Below are positions 1 to 8,077 of a stretch of DNA of 64,000 nt, piece after piece. Made by a program: the position numbers and the translations under genes. Source of the DNA: Streptococcus pacificus (GTDB taxonomy: Bacteria; Bacillota; Bacilli; Lactobacillales; Streptococcaceae); contig NZ_JAENBO010000002.1 in assembly GCF_016481305.1 (NCBI RefSeq), positions 1-64,000 of the forward strand. The letters run 5' to 3'. Numbering within the stretch: the stretch's first letter is position 1; each line of letters begins with the position of its first letter. The notes under the pieces were generated by a model. It had not been told where the DNA came from. It saw nothing but the letters and a program-made list of their open reading frames with translations, and made no database searches.

Positions 1-78
1 GATCAAAATGCGTTCCACTTGCATGTATTAGGCACGCCGCCAGCGTTCGTCCTGAGCCAGGATCAAACTCTCATTAAA
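1..78 (-). rRNA. rrs: 16S ribosomal RNA, 5' end (partial)
   Basis: Read on the minus strand this holds the universal bacterial 16S start (AGAGTTTGATCCTGGCTCAG) followed by the conserved helix leading to the V1 region. Only the first ~78 nt are in the window; the gene continues beyond the left edge. The mature 5' end at about 78 is inferred by analogy with other 16S genes. Its orientation sets the likely replication direction for the window, because rRNA operons run away from the origin. Confidence 0.97.
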
Positions 79-220
79 GTTTGAGTCTTTACTCATTACT
101 GTCGTCTGACAGATTTATTGCTTTTTTACTTTTTGACAGGTTACTTTCATAACCCTGCACGTTTGGTTTCTTGTCTTGTTCAGTTTTCAAAGGTCAAGCC
201 TCTTTCGAGACAACTATTAT
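79..220 (-). other. rRNA operon leader
   Basis: Transcribed spacer between the rRNA promoter and the 16S 5' end. On the minus strand it contains the CTTTGAAAACTGAACA stretch typical of Firmicute rRNA leaders, the region of boxA-like antitermination signals. I see no ORF. Between the promoter and the hpf terminator (250-320) there is only AT-rich sequence. Confidence 0.75.
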
Positions 221-249
221 ATTCTAGCACCTCAGCTTTAATTTGTCAA
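221..249 (-). promoter_or_regulatory. rRNA operon promoter
   Basis: Minus strand: perfect -35 TTGACA (244-249), 17-nt spacer, -10 TAGAAT (221-226). It sits about 140 nt upstream of the 16S 5' end, as expected for a strong sigma-A rRNA promoter. Confidence 0.85.
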
Positions 250-327
250 TAACTTTTTCTTAAAAATTATAGTTTTATTTCTACACGGCAAACATTAATA
301 GCTGAGTAGTCAAAAACAATGGTCTTA

Positions 328-360
328 AAAACCCCACCAGTAAAACTGGTGGGATTTTTA
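328..360 (-). terminator. hpf terminator
   Basis: 8-bp stem CCCACCAG/CTGGTGGG (333-340 and 346-353) with a 5-nt loop, flanked by A and T runs. It lies just after the hpf stop codon and before the rRNA promoter. Runs on both sides mean it could work in both directions. Confidence 0.85.
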
Positions 361-380
361 TCTATCCATTAGTCTTGGAA

Positions 381-929
381 TTATTTAGCCTCAATAAGAC
401 CAATTTGTCCATCTTCTCTACGATAAAGAACGTTTGTAGTATTATCTTCACCATCAGTATAGATAAAGAAGTCATGACCAAGTAGTTCCATTTGTAACAA
501 TGCTTCTTCAACATCCATTGGTTTTAGAGTCACATTTTTTGTTCTAACAATTTTTGAAACTGGTGCTTCTTCAACTTCTTCTGCTTCAAAAACAGAAGAG
601 AAAACTTCATGAGATGGTAGTTTTTCTCTGTGTTTTCTTTCAATTTTTGTTTTATTTTTACGAATTTGACGTTCAATTTTGTCAACAACCAAATCGATGG
701 AACCATACATATCTTGTGATACATCCTCTGCTCTTAATGTGATAGAGCCTAATGGAATAGTTACTTCTACTTTTGATGTTTTTTCACGATAAATTTTTAA
801 ATTAACTCTTGCATCTAATTCTTGTTCTTCGTTAAAATATTTTTCGATTTTTGAAAGTTTTGCTTCAACATAGTCACGTATAGCATCTGTCACTTCAATA
901 TTTTCGCCTCGAATACTATATTTAATCAT
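381..929 (-). CDS. hpf: Ribosome hibernation promoting factor, long form
   Basis: A 182-aa long-form HPF (YfiA/RaiA family). The N-terminal S30AE domain (about 1-100) binds the small subunit at the tRNA/mRNA channel. After an acidic linker, the C-terminal domain (about 125-182, with the motif GHDFFIYTD) dimerises to form inactive 100S ribosomes in stationary phase or stress. The length and two-domain layout match the Gram-positive form rather than the short enterobacterial one. The start is preceded by AAAGAGG. It has its own promoter (971-998) carrying a cre-like sequence. comFC ends 77 nt upstream with no obvious terminator between, so competence read-through into hpf is possible. Confidence 0.95.
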   Translation of the reverse strand: MIKYSIRGENIEVTDAIRDYVEAKLSKIEKYFNEEQELDARVNLKIYREKTSKVEVTIPLGSITLRAEDVSQDMYGSIDLVVDKIERQIRKNKTKIERKHREKLPSHEVFSSVFEAEEVEEAPVSKIVRTKNVTLKPMDVEEALLQMELLGHDFFIYTDGEDNTTNVLYRREDGQIGLIEAK

Positions 930-970
930 ACTTATACCTCTTTTCTATTAATAGGGGTTCCCTTACTTAT

Positions 971-998
971 ATTATAACGTTTTCATGGATATTTGCAA
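971..998 (-). promoter_or_regulatory. hpf promoter with cre-like sequence
   Basis: Minus strand: -35 TTGCAA (993-998), 16-nt spacer, -10 TATAAT (971-976). A 15-mer matching the CcpA cre consensus WTGNAANCGNWNNCW at all but one defined position (972-986) covers the spacer and overlaps the -10. The missing base is the conserved C near the 3' end. The promoter is well supported; CcpA control is only suggested. Confidence 0.65.
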
Positions 999-1005
999 GT
1001 TTTTA

Positions 1006-1668
1006 TTACCTCGCTAAGGAAAAACTAATGACTTTTCTGACACCGTTTTGGTATAACAATTTCTGAACACTTGCAATCGTAGCACCTGTTGTATAAATAT
1101 CATCAACTAAAAGAATATTCTTTGCTGTTTTGACCTTTGATTTTAGCTTAAAAAGATCTGTAGTACTCAAACGTTCTATTTTTGTTTTCTTTGACTGAGC
1201 TATACTTTCATTTTTTATTAATATATCTTGGTAAGCTATTTTAGCAGCATCTAATAATCCAATAACTTGATTAAACTGTCGTTGGGAAAATCTTTTTTCT
1301 GTTGTTGGTATAGGAACAATTGTATAGTTTTTATAGTTTTTAAAAAAATTTTTGATATCTCTAGAGAAAACTTTTCTAAGGAGATAATCACCCTCAAATT
1401 TATATTGACTAAAAAAGTTCTTCATTGCATCATTGTAGAGATATAAACTTTGATGGGATGGCTTAACCCCCTTTTTTTCCCAATAATGGCAATCATCGCA
1501 AATCTCAGAACTTCCTTCTTTAAAACACAAAGGACAATGGCAGTCTGGAATTTTTGTAAATTGAGACAAACAATCATTGCAAACTGTTGGCGTTTCTTTT
1601 TGGAGTAGCATTATCTCAGATATTTTAAAGCTTTCCACCATTTGTTGTCCACATAAGAGACAATTCAT
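1006..1668 (-). CDS. comFC: Competence protein ComFC, phosphoribosyltransferase-like
   Basis: A 220-aa member of the ComF/GntX family. The N-terminus is cysteine-rich (C3, C6, C30, C33, C45, C48, C57, C60), giving zinc-ribbon pairs. The C-terminus carries the PRTase signature LLVDDIYTTGAT at about 186-197, which binds PRPP in relatives. ComFC works with ComFA in natural transformation, aiding uptake of single-stranded DNA. Its ATG overlaps the comFA stop by one base (TAATG), so the two are translationally coupled in one late-competence operon. Full length, no damage seen. Confidence 0.93.
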   Translation of the reverse strand: MNCLLCGQQMVESFKISEIMLLQKETPTVCNDCLSQFTKIPDCHCPLCFKEGSSEICDDCHYWEKKGVKPSHQSLYLYNDAMKNFFSQYKFEGDYLLRKVFSRDIKNFFKNYKNYTIVPIPTTEKRFSQRQFNQVIGLLDAAKIAYQDILIKNESIAQSKKTKIERLSTTDLFKLKSKVKTAKNILLVDDIYTTGATIASVQKLLYQNGVRKVISFSLAR

Positions 1669-2966
1669 TAAAATCCACCCTTTCGATTCATTAACTTAAT
1701 GTCTTTTATAGCCCTTTTAATACTAATAGTTAGTCCATCATGAAAGAAGAAAAGGTCTCCAGTCGGTCTTTCACTACTTCTTCCGACTCTGCCAGAAATT
1801 TGTACTAGTGAGCTCTTTGAATATAGTTTATGATTGGCTAATAGGACAAAAACATCCACACATGGAAAAGTAACTCCTCTTTCTAAGATGGTTGTCGTAA
1901 TCAAAATTCTTACTTTCCCTTGTCGAAAATCATCAACAATCGCTAAACGATCTTCTGATAAACTAGAGACAAAAGCGATGGTTTCTTGTGGAAAATAGCT
2001 TTTCATCACTTCTAATAATTGTTTTCCCAAAACGATATCAGGAATGAATACTAGTAAAGGAAAGGTCGTCTTTGCTTGTTGTTTAATTTTTTGTTGCAGT
2101 TTTTGAGGTAATTTCCCTTTGACAATATTTTCTCTTAGTTGCGATAACCACAATGGCTTTGGCACTACTAAGGGATTAGCATGAAATCGTCTAGATAAGT
2201 CAACTTTTCGCAATCTTTTTTTTGCCACTTCTCTATCTAGTTTATCTGTTGAGGTTGCGGTTAAAAATATGGTTAGGCCATCTTCTTTTAAAGCATTTGT
2301 CACTGCTTGGTATAAGCTGTCATTATCTACAAAAGGAAAGGCATCCACTTCATCAATAATGATTAAATCAAAGGCTTGATAGAACTTAAATAATTGGTGG
2401 ACGGTAGCAACAACTAAAGGGGTTCTTTGATAGGGTTCTGAGGCACTATGGAGTAAACTAATCGGGCAAGAAAAATCACGAGAAAAACGCTGATGCAACT
2501 CACGACAAACATCAATTCTAGGACTTACCAGAGCAACACTTCGACCTGTTTTTAAGTAGCTTGAAACAATTGGATAAATCATCTCTGTTTTTCCAGCACC
2601 TGTCACAGCATGGACTAAACTATTGACTTTTTCTTTGGTAGCTTCTAGCAGTTTTTTTGACACTTCAGCTTGTAAATCAGTTAACTTCCCTTGCCAGTTT
2701 AAATAGTCTTTTTCAAGAAAAGGTTTTTGTGGCAGATAATAGAGTTTCTCTGAACTTGTTAGTCTGCCAAAAACCAAGCATTCTCTACAATAATAATCAC
2801 CATTAGGCAAAGTAGCTTCATGATCAGCTTTTGAACGACAACGTCGGCAATAAAAAACACCACTTCGCTTTTCCATCGCAGGCATACTTTCAACGTGTTC
2901 TCTTGCAATTTCCGGTAATGTATTCTGGGTAAAAAGTCTACCATAATAATCATCTAAATTAGTCAT
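1668..2966 (-). CDS. comFA: Competence protein ComFA, DNA-uptake helicase
   Basis: A 432-aa superfamily 2 DEAD-like ATPase that drives import of transforming ssDNA through the membrane channel. An N-terminal zinc finger (C40, C43, C60, C63) precedes Walker A TGAGKT (122-127), the DEVD box (205-208) and the C-terminal helicase motif VI QISGRVGR. The N-terminus (NLDDYYGRLFT) resembles the start of pneumococcal ComFA, supporting this ATG. No Shine-Dalgarno is evident: a ComX-box-like AGCGAATA lies only 8 nt before ATG. First gene of comFA-comFC, divergent from yigZ. Confidence 0.95.
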   Translation of the reverse strand: MTNLDDYYGRLFTQNTLPEIAREHVESMPAMEKRSGVFYCRRCRSKADHEATLPNGDYYCRECLVFGRLTSSEKLYYLPQKPFLEKDYLNWQGKLTDLQAEVSKKLLEATKEKVNSLVHAVTGAGKTEMIYPIVSSYLKTGRSVALVSPRIDVCRELHQRFSRDFSCPISLLHSASEPYQRTPLVVATVHQLFKFYQAFDLIIIDEVDAFPFVDNDSLYQAVTNALKEDGLTIFLTATSTDKLDREVAKKRLRKVDLSRRFHANPLVVPKPLWLSQLRENIVKGKLPQKLQQKIKQQAKTTFPLLVFIPDIVLGKQLLEVMKSYFPQETIAFVSSLSEDRLAIVDDFRQGKVRILITTTILERGVTFPCVDVFVLLANHKLYSKSSLVQISGRVGRSSERPTGDLFFFHDGLTISIKRAIKDIKLMNRKGGF

Positions 2967-2974
2967 TACTTTTA

Positions 2975-2982
2975 TATTCGCT
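2975..2982 (-). promoter_or_regulatory. cin-box (ComX box), variant
   Basis: Minus strand AGCGAATA against the streptococcal consensus TACGAATA: the CGAATA core is intact and the first two bases differ. It lies 8 nt upstream of the comFA ATG, where a ComX promoter is expected. The copy in front of comC (49318-49325) is a better match. Confidence 0.6.
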
Positions 2983-2987
2983 AATTT

Positions 2988-3016
2988 TTGTCAAAAAAAT
3001 GGAAAAAAGGTAAAAT
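2988..3016 (+). promoter_or_regulatory. yigZ promoter, predicted leaderless
   Basis: -35 TTGTCA (2988-2993), 17-nt spacer, -10 TAAAAT (3011-3016). The ATG at 3023 is 6 nt after the -10, so transcription should begin at or next to the A of the start codon. The -35 is only a few bases from the divergent comFA cin-box. Confidence 0.7.
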
Positions 3017-3022
3017 AAAGCT

Positions 3023-3649
3023 ATGAATTATAAAACAATTGCAAAAAATGGAGAAAATGAACAAGAGATTAAGAAATCACGCTTTATTTGTCAAATGAAA
3101 CGTATTTCTTCTGAAGAAGAGGGAAAGGCTTTTATTGCTGACATTAAAAAGAAACATTATAAAGCTACCCATTCTTGTTCTGCTATGATTATTGGAGAAA
3201 ATGGTCTTATTAAAAAAAGTAGTGATGATGGCGAACCGAGTGGAACAGCGGGTGTGCCAATGTTAACCGTTCTTGAAAAACAGCAACTAACCAATGTTGT
3301 TGCTGTAGTGACACGCTATTTTGGAGGCATCAAATTAGGTGCTGGTGGTTTAATTAGGGCTTATGCCGGTAGTGTCTCAGAAGCCATTAATACTTTAGGA
3401 AAGGTTGAAGTGAAACAATTGGAAGGTCTAAAAATACAACTATCCTACACCCAATACCAAACACTTTCCCAGTTTTTAGAAGCTGAAAACTTACAAGAAT
3501 ACCATACTGAATTTTTAGCTGATGTCACAACCTTTATTTACTTGGAAAAAGAAAAAATTGATGCTACAATGGCACGTTTAGTCGAATTTTACAATGGAAA
3601 AATAAAAACTTCTCTAGAAGGAAACCAAATTGTTGAAATTCCATTTTGA
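3023..3649 (+). CDS. yigZ: YigZ/IMPACT (UPF0029) family protein
   Basis: A 208-aa protein with the IMPACT signature RYFGGIKLGAGGL and the preceding SDDGEPSGTAG loop, then a smaller C-terminal domain. Family members are linked to translation regulation (eukaryotic IMPACT affects GCN2 signalling); the bacterial role is not settled. The N-terminal residues (EEIKKSRFIC region) line up with homologues, so the ATG at 3023 looks right even though the promoter -10 ends 6 nt before it and no Shine-Dalgarno is visible. Divergent from comFA with a 56-bp gap, as in other streptococci. Confidence 0.9.
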   Translation: MNYKTIAKNGENEQEIKKSRFICQMKRISSEEEGKAFIADIKKKHYKATHSCSAMIIGENGLIKKSSDDGEPSGTAGVPMLTVLEKQQLTNVVAVVTRYFGGIKLGAGGLIRAYAGSVSEAINTLGKVEVKQLEGLKIQLSYTQYQTLSQFLEAENLQEYHTEFLADVTTFIYLEKEKIDATMARLVEFYNGKIKTSLEGNQIVEIPF

Positions 3650-3674
3650 TAGTGATAATATATTATCCTATAAA
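3646..3674 (+). promoter_or_regulatory. cysK promoter
   Basis: -35 TTGATA (3646-3651) overlapping the yigZ stop codon, 17-nt spacer, -10 TATAAA (3669-3674). This gives cysK its own transcript with a short leader. Confidence 0.65.
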
Positions 3675-3699
3675 ACCTTAAAAAGATTGGAGAATGTTT

Positions 3700-4620
3700 A
3701 TGACTAAACTCTATAACAATATTACTGAACTCGTTGGGAATACACCGATTGTCAAATTGAATAAGTTGGTTCCTGAAGGAGCTGCCGATGTTTATGTTAA
3801 ACTAGAATCTTTCAATCCAGGTTCCTCTGTAAAAGACCGTATTGCTTTAGGGATGATTAATCAAGCTGAAAAAGATGGTCTTCTAAAAGAAGGCGACACC
3901 ATTGTTGAAGCAACTAGTGGAAATACTGGTATTGGTATTGCTTTTGTTGGTGCTGCAAAAGGCTATCGTGTGATTATTGTTATGCCTGATAGTATGAGTG
4001 TTGAGCGACAAAAATTAATTAAAGGCTACGGCGCAGAATTAGTGTTAACACCTGGTAGTGAGGGAATGCCTGGTGCTATTAAAAAAGCAAAAGAGATTAT
4101 AGCTGAAAAAAATGCAGTTGCCCTCTCTCAATTTACTAATCCAGCTAATCCATCTGCCCATGAAACAACTACTGGACCAGAAATTATTGCTAGTTTTGAA
4201 AATATTGGTCTGGATGCCTTTGTTTCTGGTGTTGGAACTGGTGGAACAATCTCTGGGGTTTCTCACGCTTTGAAAAAATGGCAACCAAGTATTGGTATTT
4301 ATGCTGTTGAAGCAAAAGAATCTGCTATACTTTCAGGCGAACCCAAAGGAAAACACGGGATTCAAGGGATTTCAGCAGGATTTATTCCAGATACATTAGA
4401 TACTTCGAGCTATGATGGTATTGTGACCGTCTCAACAGATGAAGCCTTACAAACCTCTAGAGACGTTGCTCAAAAAGAAGGTATCTTAGTTGGAATTTCA
4501 GCAGGAGCTGCCCTTTTTGCAAGTATTGAAGTGGCTAAAAAATTAGGAAAAGGCAAGAAAGTCTTGGCGATTTTACCAGATACTGGGGAACGCTACCTTT
4601 CAACAAGTTTGTTCCAATAA
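3700..4620 (+). CDS. cysK: Cysteine synthase (O-acetylserine sulfhydrylase)
   Basis: A 306-aa fold-type II PLP enzyme that makes cysteine from O-acetylserine and sulfide. PLP-binding lysine K45 is in NPGSSVKDR; the substrate loop [10 protein letters not shown] and the phosphate-binding GVGTGGT are present. An in-frame ATG lies two codons upstream (3694), but GGAG (3689-3692) is only 1 nt from it and 7 nt from the ATG at 3700; homologues also begin MTK, so 3700 is chosen. Single-gene unit with its own promoter, ended by a perfect palindromic terminator that contains the stop codon. Confidence 0.94.
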   Translation: MTKLYNNITELVGNTPIVKLNKLVPEGAADVYVKLESFNPGSSVKDRIALGMINQAEKDGLLKEGDTIVEATSGNTGIGIAFVGAAKGYRVIIVMPDSMSVERQKLIKGYGAELVLTPGSEGMPGAIKKAKEIIAEKNAVALSQFTNPANPSAHETTTGPEIIASFENIGLDAFVSGVGTGGTISGVSHALKKWQPSIGIYAVEAKESAILSGEPKGKHGIQGISAGFIPDTLDTSSYDGIVTVSTDEALQTSRDVAQKEGILVGISAGAALFASIEVAKKLGKGKKVLAILPDTGERYLSTSLFQ

Positions 4621-4662
4621 AATAAATAAAGGTTGTCCATATGGACAACCTTTATTTATTTT
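4619..4662. terminator. Bidirectional terminator, perfect 44-bp palindrome
   Basis: Two 22-nt arms meet at 4640/4641 without a single mismatch; the GC-richer core is GGTTGTCC/GGACAACC and the ends are A/T runs. It serves cysK (plus) and cvfD (minus) and includes bases of both stop codons. Confidence 0.9.
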
Positions 4663-5008
4663 TAAGAAAGTGAAGCGTCTCATTAATCCAATGAGGTAAT
4701 TGATTTTCTAATGTTTGAAACCCAATTTTAATACGACCATTTGAAAAACGATGGCGATACGATTTGGATTGTTTTTCTTCTTCCAAACTTCTTAAAGAAA
4801 GGCTCACTTTATGATTATACTCGTCATAATCAATCACTTGAGCTAATACTTCGTCACCAACCTCAAGCATTTTATGAATATCATCAATATAACCAGCCTT
4901 AATTTCTGAAATATGAATCAAGCCTATTAAACCATTATCTAAATGAACAAAAGCGCCATATGATTTAATACCTGTGATTACACCCTTATGCTTTTCACCA
5001 ATTTTCAT
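4652..5008 (-). CDS. cvfD: S1-domain RNA-binding protein (CvfD/YugI family)
   Basis: A 118-aa protein made of one S1 RNA-binding domain (about 1-75: GVITGIKSYGAFV and GLIHISEI are the typical strands) and a short basic C-terminal tail. It resembles B. subtilis YugI/GSP13 and the pneumococcal regulator CvfD, which affects stress and virulence gene expression after transcription. The ATG overlaps the stop of the upstream HAD-cyclophilin gene by one base (TAATG), so it is the last gene of the liaFSR-linked cluster. The symbol is by similarity of size and domain only. Confidence 0.82.
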   Translation of the reverse strand: MKIGEKHKGVITGIKSYGAFVHLDNGLIGLIHISEIKAGYIDDIHKMLEVGDEVLAQVIDYDEYNHKVSLSLRSLEEEKQSKSYRHRFSNGRIKIGFQTLENQLPHWINETLHFLKNK

Positions 5009-6405
5009 TAGTCAATAACCTCTATTGTTAAAATGGTGACGTCTTGTACTGGTTTATCAGCAAAACCTGTTTCAACACTAGCGATTTCATCTAACACTTT
5101 ATAAGACTCTTCTTCTAATAATTGACCAAACACAGTGTGACGATTATCTAGATGAGGAGTGCCACCTTCAGTGTAGCGTTTTGCTATTTCTTCTGGCCAT
5201 CCACCTCTTACCATTTCTTTTGGACTATATGGTAAGGTTTTATTTTGTACAATAAAGAACTGGCTACCATTTGTGTTTGGTCCGGCATTTGCCATTGACA
5301 ACGCCCCACGAAGATTATATAACTCTTTTGAAAATTCGTCTTCAAAACGTTCACCATAGATGGATTCTCCGCCCATACCAGTACCTGTAGGGTCCCCACC
5401 TTGAATCATAAAGTCATTTATCACACGATGGAAAATCACACCATCATAATAACCATCTTTACTAAGGGCAATAAAATTAGCCACTGTTTTAGGGGCATGT
5501 TTGGGGAACAATTTAAGTTTTAAATCACCCAAGTTTGTTTTAATAATGGCCACAGGCCCTTCACTTTTTTTCACATCTAATTGTGGAAAATGTAATTCTT
5601 TTTCTACCATTCCTAGCTCCTCCAAGGCATTAATAATGCCATCTTCTTCTACTGTTCCAGTAATATAATCTGCTTTTTCCTTGATTTCATCAATAGCATT
5701 GCCCATAGCAATGGTCAATCCTGCATAATCAAAGATTTCAATATCATTTTTTTCATCGCCAAATACGAGAACATTCTCTGGTTTTAAGCCTGATGTTTCA
5801 AGCACTTTAGCTAATCCAGAAGCTTTTGAAATCCCTTTTCTAACCACGTCTGAGGAATGCTTGTGCCATCTCACCAATCTCAACTCTTTAGAAAGATTTT
5901 CTGGTAAGGTAAGGCTATCTCCCACCTCTTCAAACGTCCACATTTGATAAATATCGTTAGTGTGATAAAAATCTGGTGCAACATCCAGTTCACCATAGAC
6001 TGGCACAATTGCATCATCAATTAGAGTTGTCCTTTTTGATACCACTGCTTTTTGTGAGCCAACAAAACCATAGTCGATTCCAACTGAATGACACCAATTG
6101 ACAAAGCCCTCCACCAATTCTTTAGGAATAGGATTTTTAAAAATTTCTTTTCCTTTTCCAGTTTCTACATAACTCCCATTAATGGTAACAAAGTAATCTG
6201 GTTCTAGTGCTTTAATTTCTGGAACAACCCCATAAATGGCACGACCAGAAGCAATCCCTGTTATAATTCCTTGTGTTTTTAGCGAGTTAAAAACTAACTT
6301 AATTGACTCTGGCATATAGCCTGTATCTTTAATGCGTAATGTATCATCTATGTCAAAAAAGACGGCTTTAATTTTCTTTGCTTTGTATTTTGTTTTTAAG
6401 TCCAT
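5008..6405 (-). CDS. HAD-superfamily hydrolase fused to cyclophilin peptidyl-prolyl isomerase
   Basis: A 465-aa fusion. Residues ~10-265 are a Cof-type HAD phosphatase: motif I FFDIDDTL (nucleophile D18, D20), then [12 protein letters not shown] near 218. Residues ~285-465 are a cyclophilin: FHRVI with the catalytic arginine, [11 protein letters not shown] and [13 protein letters not shown]. No signal peptide, so it is cytoplasmic, unlike the lipoprotein cyclophilin at 37130. The fusion is known in streptococci; how the activities cooperate is not. It lies 30 nt downstream of liaR and overlaps cvfD by one base, so it probably responds with the LiaFSR genes. Confidence 0.9.
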   Translation of the reverse strand: MDLKTKYKAKKIKAVFFDIDDTLRIKDTGYMPESIKLVFNSLKTQGIITGIASGRAIYGVVPEIKALEPDYFVTINGSYVETGKGKEIFKNPIPKELVEGFVNWCHSVGIDYGFVGSQKAVVSKRTTLIDDAIVPVYGELDVAPDFYHTNDIYQMWTFEEVGDSLTLPENLSKELRLVRWHKHSSDVVRKGISKASGLAKVLETSGLKPENVLVFGDEKNDIEIFDYAGLTIAMGNAIDEIKEKADYITGTVEEDGIINALEELGMVEKELHFPQLDVKKSEGPVAIIKTNLGDLKLKLFPKHAPKTVANFIALSKDGYYDGVIFHRVINDFMIQGGDPTGTGMGGESIYGERFEDEFSKELYNLRGALSMANAGPNTNGSQFFIVQNKTLPYSPKEMVRGGWPEEIAKRYTEGGTPHLDNRHTVFGQLLEEESYKVLDEIASVETGFADKPVQDVTILTIEVID

Positions 6406-6435
6406 AAGGCTCCTTCATTGTTTGTAATGGTCTAA

Positions 6436-7077
6436 TTATTGATTATTCTCTGGGACCAGGTGATGTTGAAAGGCGTAAACAACAGCTTGAGTACGATCAT
6501 CAACATTTAGTTTTGAGAGAATATTTGAGACATGGGTTTTCACAGTTTTCAAGGAAATAAACAGCTCATCAGCAATTGTTTGATTATCATACCCTTTCAC
6601 CAAGAGATTTAAGATATCTCTTTCTCTAGCCGTTAAGTCATCGTGAAGCTCTGGGTGTTGTTTATGATGTTTGAATTTTTTATCAACCTCTGTCTCAATA
6701 GCCAACTCACCTTGATAAACTTTTTTGATGGCACGTAATATTTCAACAGCACTTGAAGTCTTCAGCATATACCCTCTAGCACCAGCTTCTATTACTGGAT
6801 AAATCTTTTCATTATCAAGATAACTGGTAAGTACTAAGATTTTAGCGTCTTTCCACTCTTTTAAAATTTCTAATGTTGCTTTAACACCATCCATTTCAGG
6901 CATAACCAAATCCATGACAATAACGTCTGGCTTTTTTTCTATGGCTAAATGAACACCTTCAAGACCATTTTTTGCCTCAGCAATCACCTCAACATCTGGT
7001 TGCATATTTAAAAAACTACTCAAACCCAGTCTTACCATTTCATGATCGTCAACTAACATGACTTTAATCTTGCTCAT
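6436..7077 (-). CDS. liaR: LiaR/VraR-type response regulator
   Basis: A 213-aa NarL-family regulator. The receiver domain has acidic pocket D10/D11, phospho-acceptor D56 (VIVMDLVMPEMDG) and a lysine near 105; the C-terminal LuxR-type helix-turn-helix contains LTARERDILNLLVKGYDNQTIA. Partner of LiaS in the cell-envelope stress response to lipid II-active antibiotics. Overlaps liaS by 14 nt. VraSR/LiaRS relatives control their own operon, which would also place the downstream HAD-cyclophilin and cvfD genes under envelope-stress control. Confidence 0.93.
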   Translation of the reverse strand: MSKIKVMLVDDHEMVRLGLSSFLNMQPDVEVIAEAKNGLEGVHLAIEKKPDVIVMDLVMPEMDGVKATLEILKEWKDAKILVLTSYLDNEKIYPVIEAGARGYMLKTSSAVEILRAIKKVYQGELAIETEVDKKFKHHKQHPELHDDLTARERDILNLLVKGYDNQTIADELFISLKTVKTHVSNILSKLNVDDRTQAVVYAFQHHLVPENNQ

Positions 7078-8077
7078 CTTGTTCTCCTTCTTGCATCAGT
7101 GGCATACGAATGTCCATTGATACTCCTTTTCCTTTAGCACTTTTAATATCAAGTGTTCCTGCTAAATCATCAACACGTTCTTCGATATTTTTAAGACCAT
7201 AGCTAAGACTTCTGGCCTGGTCAACATCAAAGCCTTGACCATTATCCACCATTTTTAATTGAATTTCAGAATCTTTTTGGTTGAGATAAACTTCTATTTG
7301 ACTGGCTTTAGCATGTTTTAGCGTATTACTGATGAATTCTTGAGCTATTCTAAAAAGATTATCCTCTATCGTTTTAGGCAATTGTTTAATATTTTCCTTA
7401 TAAACAACTTTAATCCCACTTTTATCGGTTAATTCCTGTAAAATCATAGCAAAACCTTCAGAAAGTGTCTTATCTTCTAACTCTGTTGGTCTAAGATGTA
7501 ATAGCATGACCCGTAAATCATTTTGTGCATCCGTCAAAATACTCTCAACGGTTAATAACTGGTTTTTAAGAGTCTCCTTGTCTAGCTGATCAATATTTTG
7601 AGAAACCCCAGATAAAATCAATGCTGACGCAAACAACTCTTGACTGACCGTGTCATGAAGGTCACGAGCGATACGATGTCTTTCTTTCTTGACAATTTCT
7701 TCACTATTTTGGATGTAGGCATTTTCAGTACGTTGTAAATTAGCCACAAGATGTTTCATCTTATGCGATAAATGGCTGATATTATTTCCCAACTCACTAG
7801 TACTTTGTTTACTAATGGGTTTGTTATTGATAATTCTTCTTAAGTTGTTATTCAACTGTCTTTTACTGTATTCATCCATTAAAAACCAAACTATTAGTAA
7901 AAAGAAGGTTAAGGAGATAATAACAGAAAATGTCGAAAAAATAAACTTGATGAGAATAGACTGATTACTCACAAGAAGTTCTATATCAAGCCCTAAACTG
8001 TCAATAATAATATAGATGATTGATAAAATAGCAATGACGGCATAAAGGAATAAGAGAAGGACGGTATGTTTTTTCAT
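7064..8077 (-). CDS. liaS: LiaS/VraS-type sensor histidine kinase
   Basis: A 337-aa HisKA_3 kinase. Two transmembrane helices (about 5-25 and 45-67) enclose a very short extracytoplasmic loop, typical of intramembrane-sensing kinases. The phospho-accepting histidine is H141 in RDLHDTVSQ; ATPase motifs FISNTLKHAKAS, DNGQGF and YGLKNIEERV follow. Start codon overlaps the liaF stop as ATGA. It is likely held in check by LiaF and activates LiaR on envelope damage. Confidence 0.93.
   Translation of the reverse strand: MKKHTVLLLFLYAVIAILSIIYIIIDSLGLDIELLVSNQSILIKFIFSTFSVIISLTFFLLIVWFLMDEYSKRQLNNNLRRIINNKPISKQSTSELGNNISHLSHKMKHLVANLQRTENAYIQNSEEIVKKERHRIARDLHDTVSQELFASALILSGVSQNIDQLDKETLKNQLLTVESILTDAQNDLRVMLLHLRPTELEDKTLSEGFAMILQELTDKSGIKVVYKENIKQLPKTIEDNLFRIAQEFISNTLKHAKASQIEVYLNQKDSEIQLKMVDNGQGFDVDQARSLSYGLKNIEERVDDLAGTLDIKSAKGKGVSMDIRMPLMQEGEQDEQD

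Noticed and set aside
321..332. 12-mer GGTCTTAAAAAC also found at 20891-20902
   Set aside because: Only two copies, AT-rich, no flanking similarity; chance match rather than a repeat family.
3650..3699. T-box or SAM riboswitch upstream of cysK
   Set aside because: The leader is only about 20 nt after the predicted TSS, far too short.
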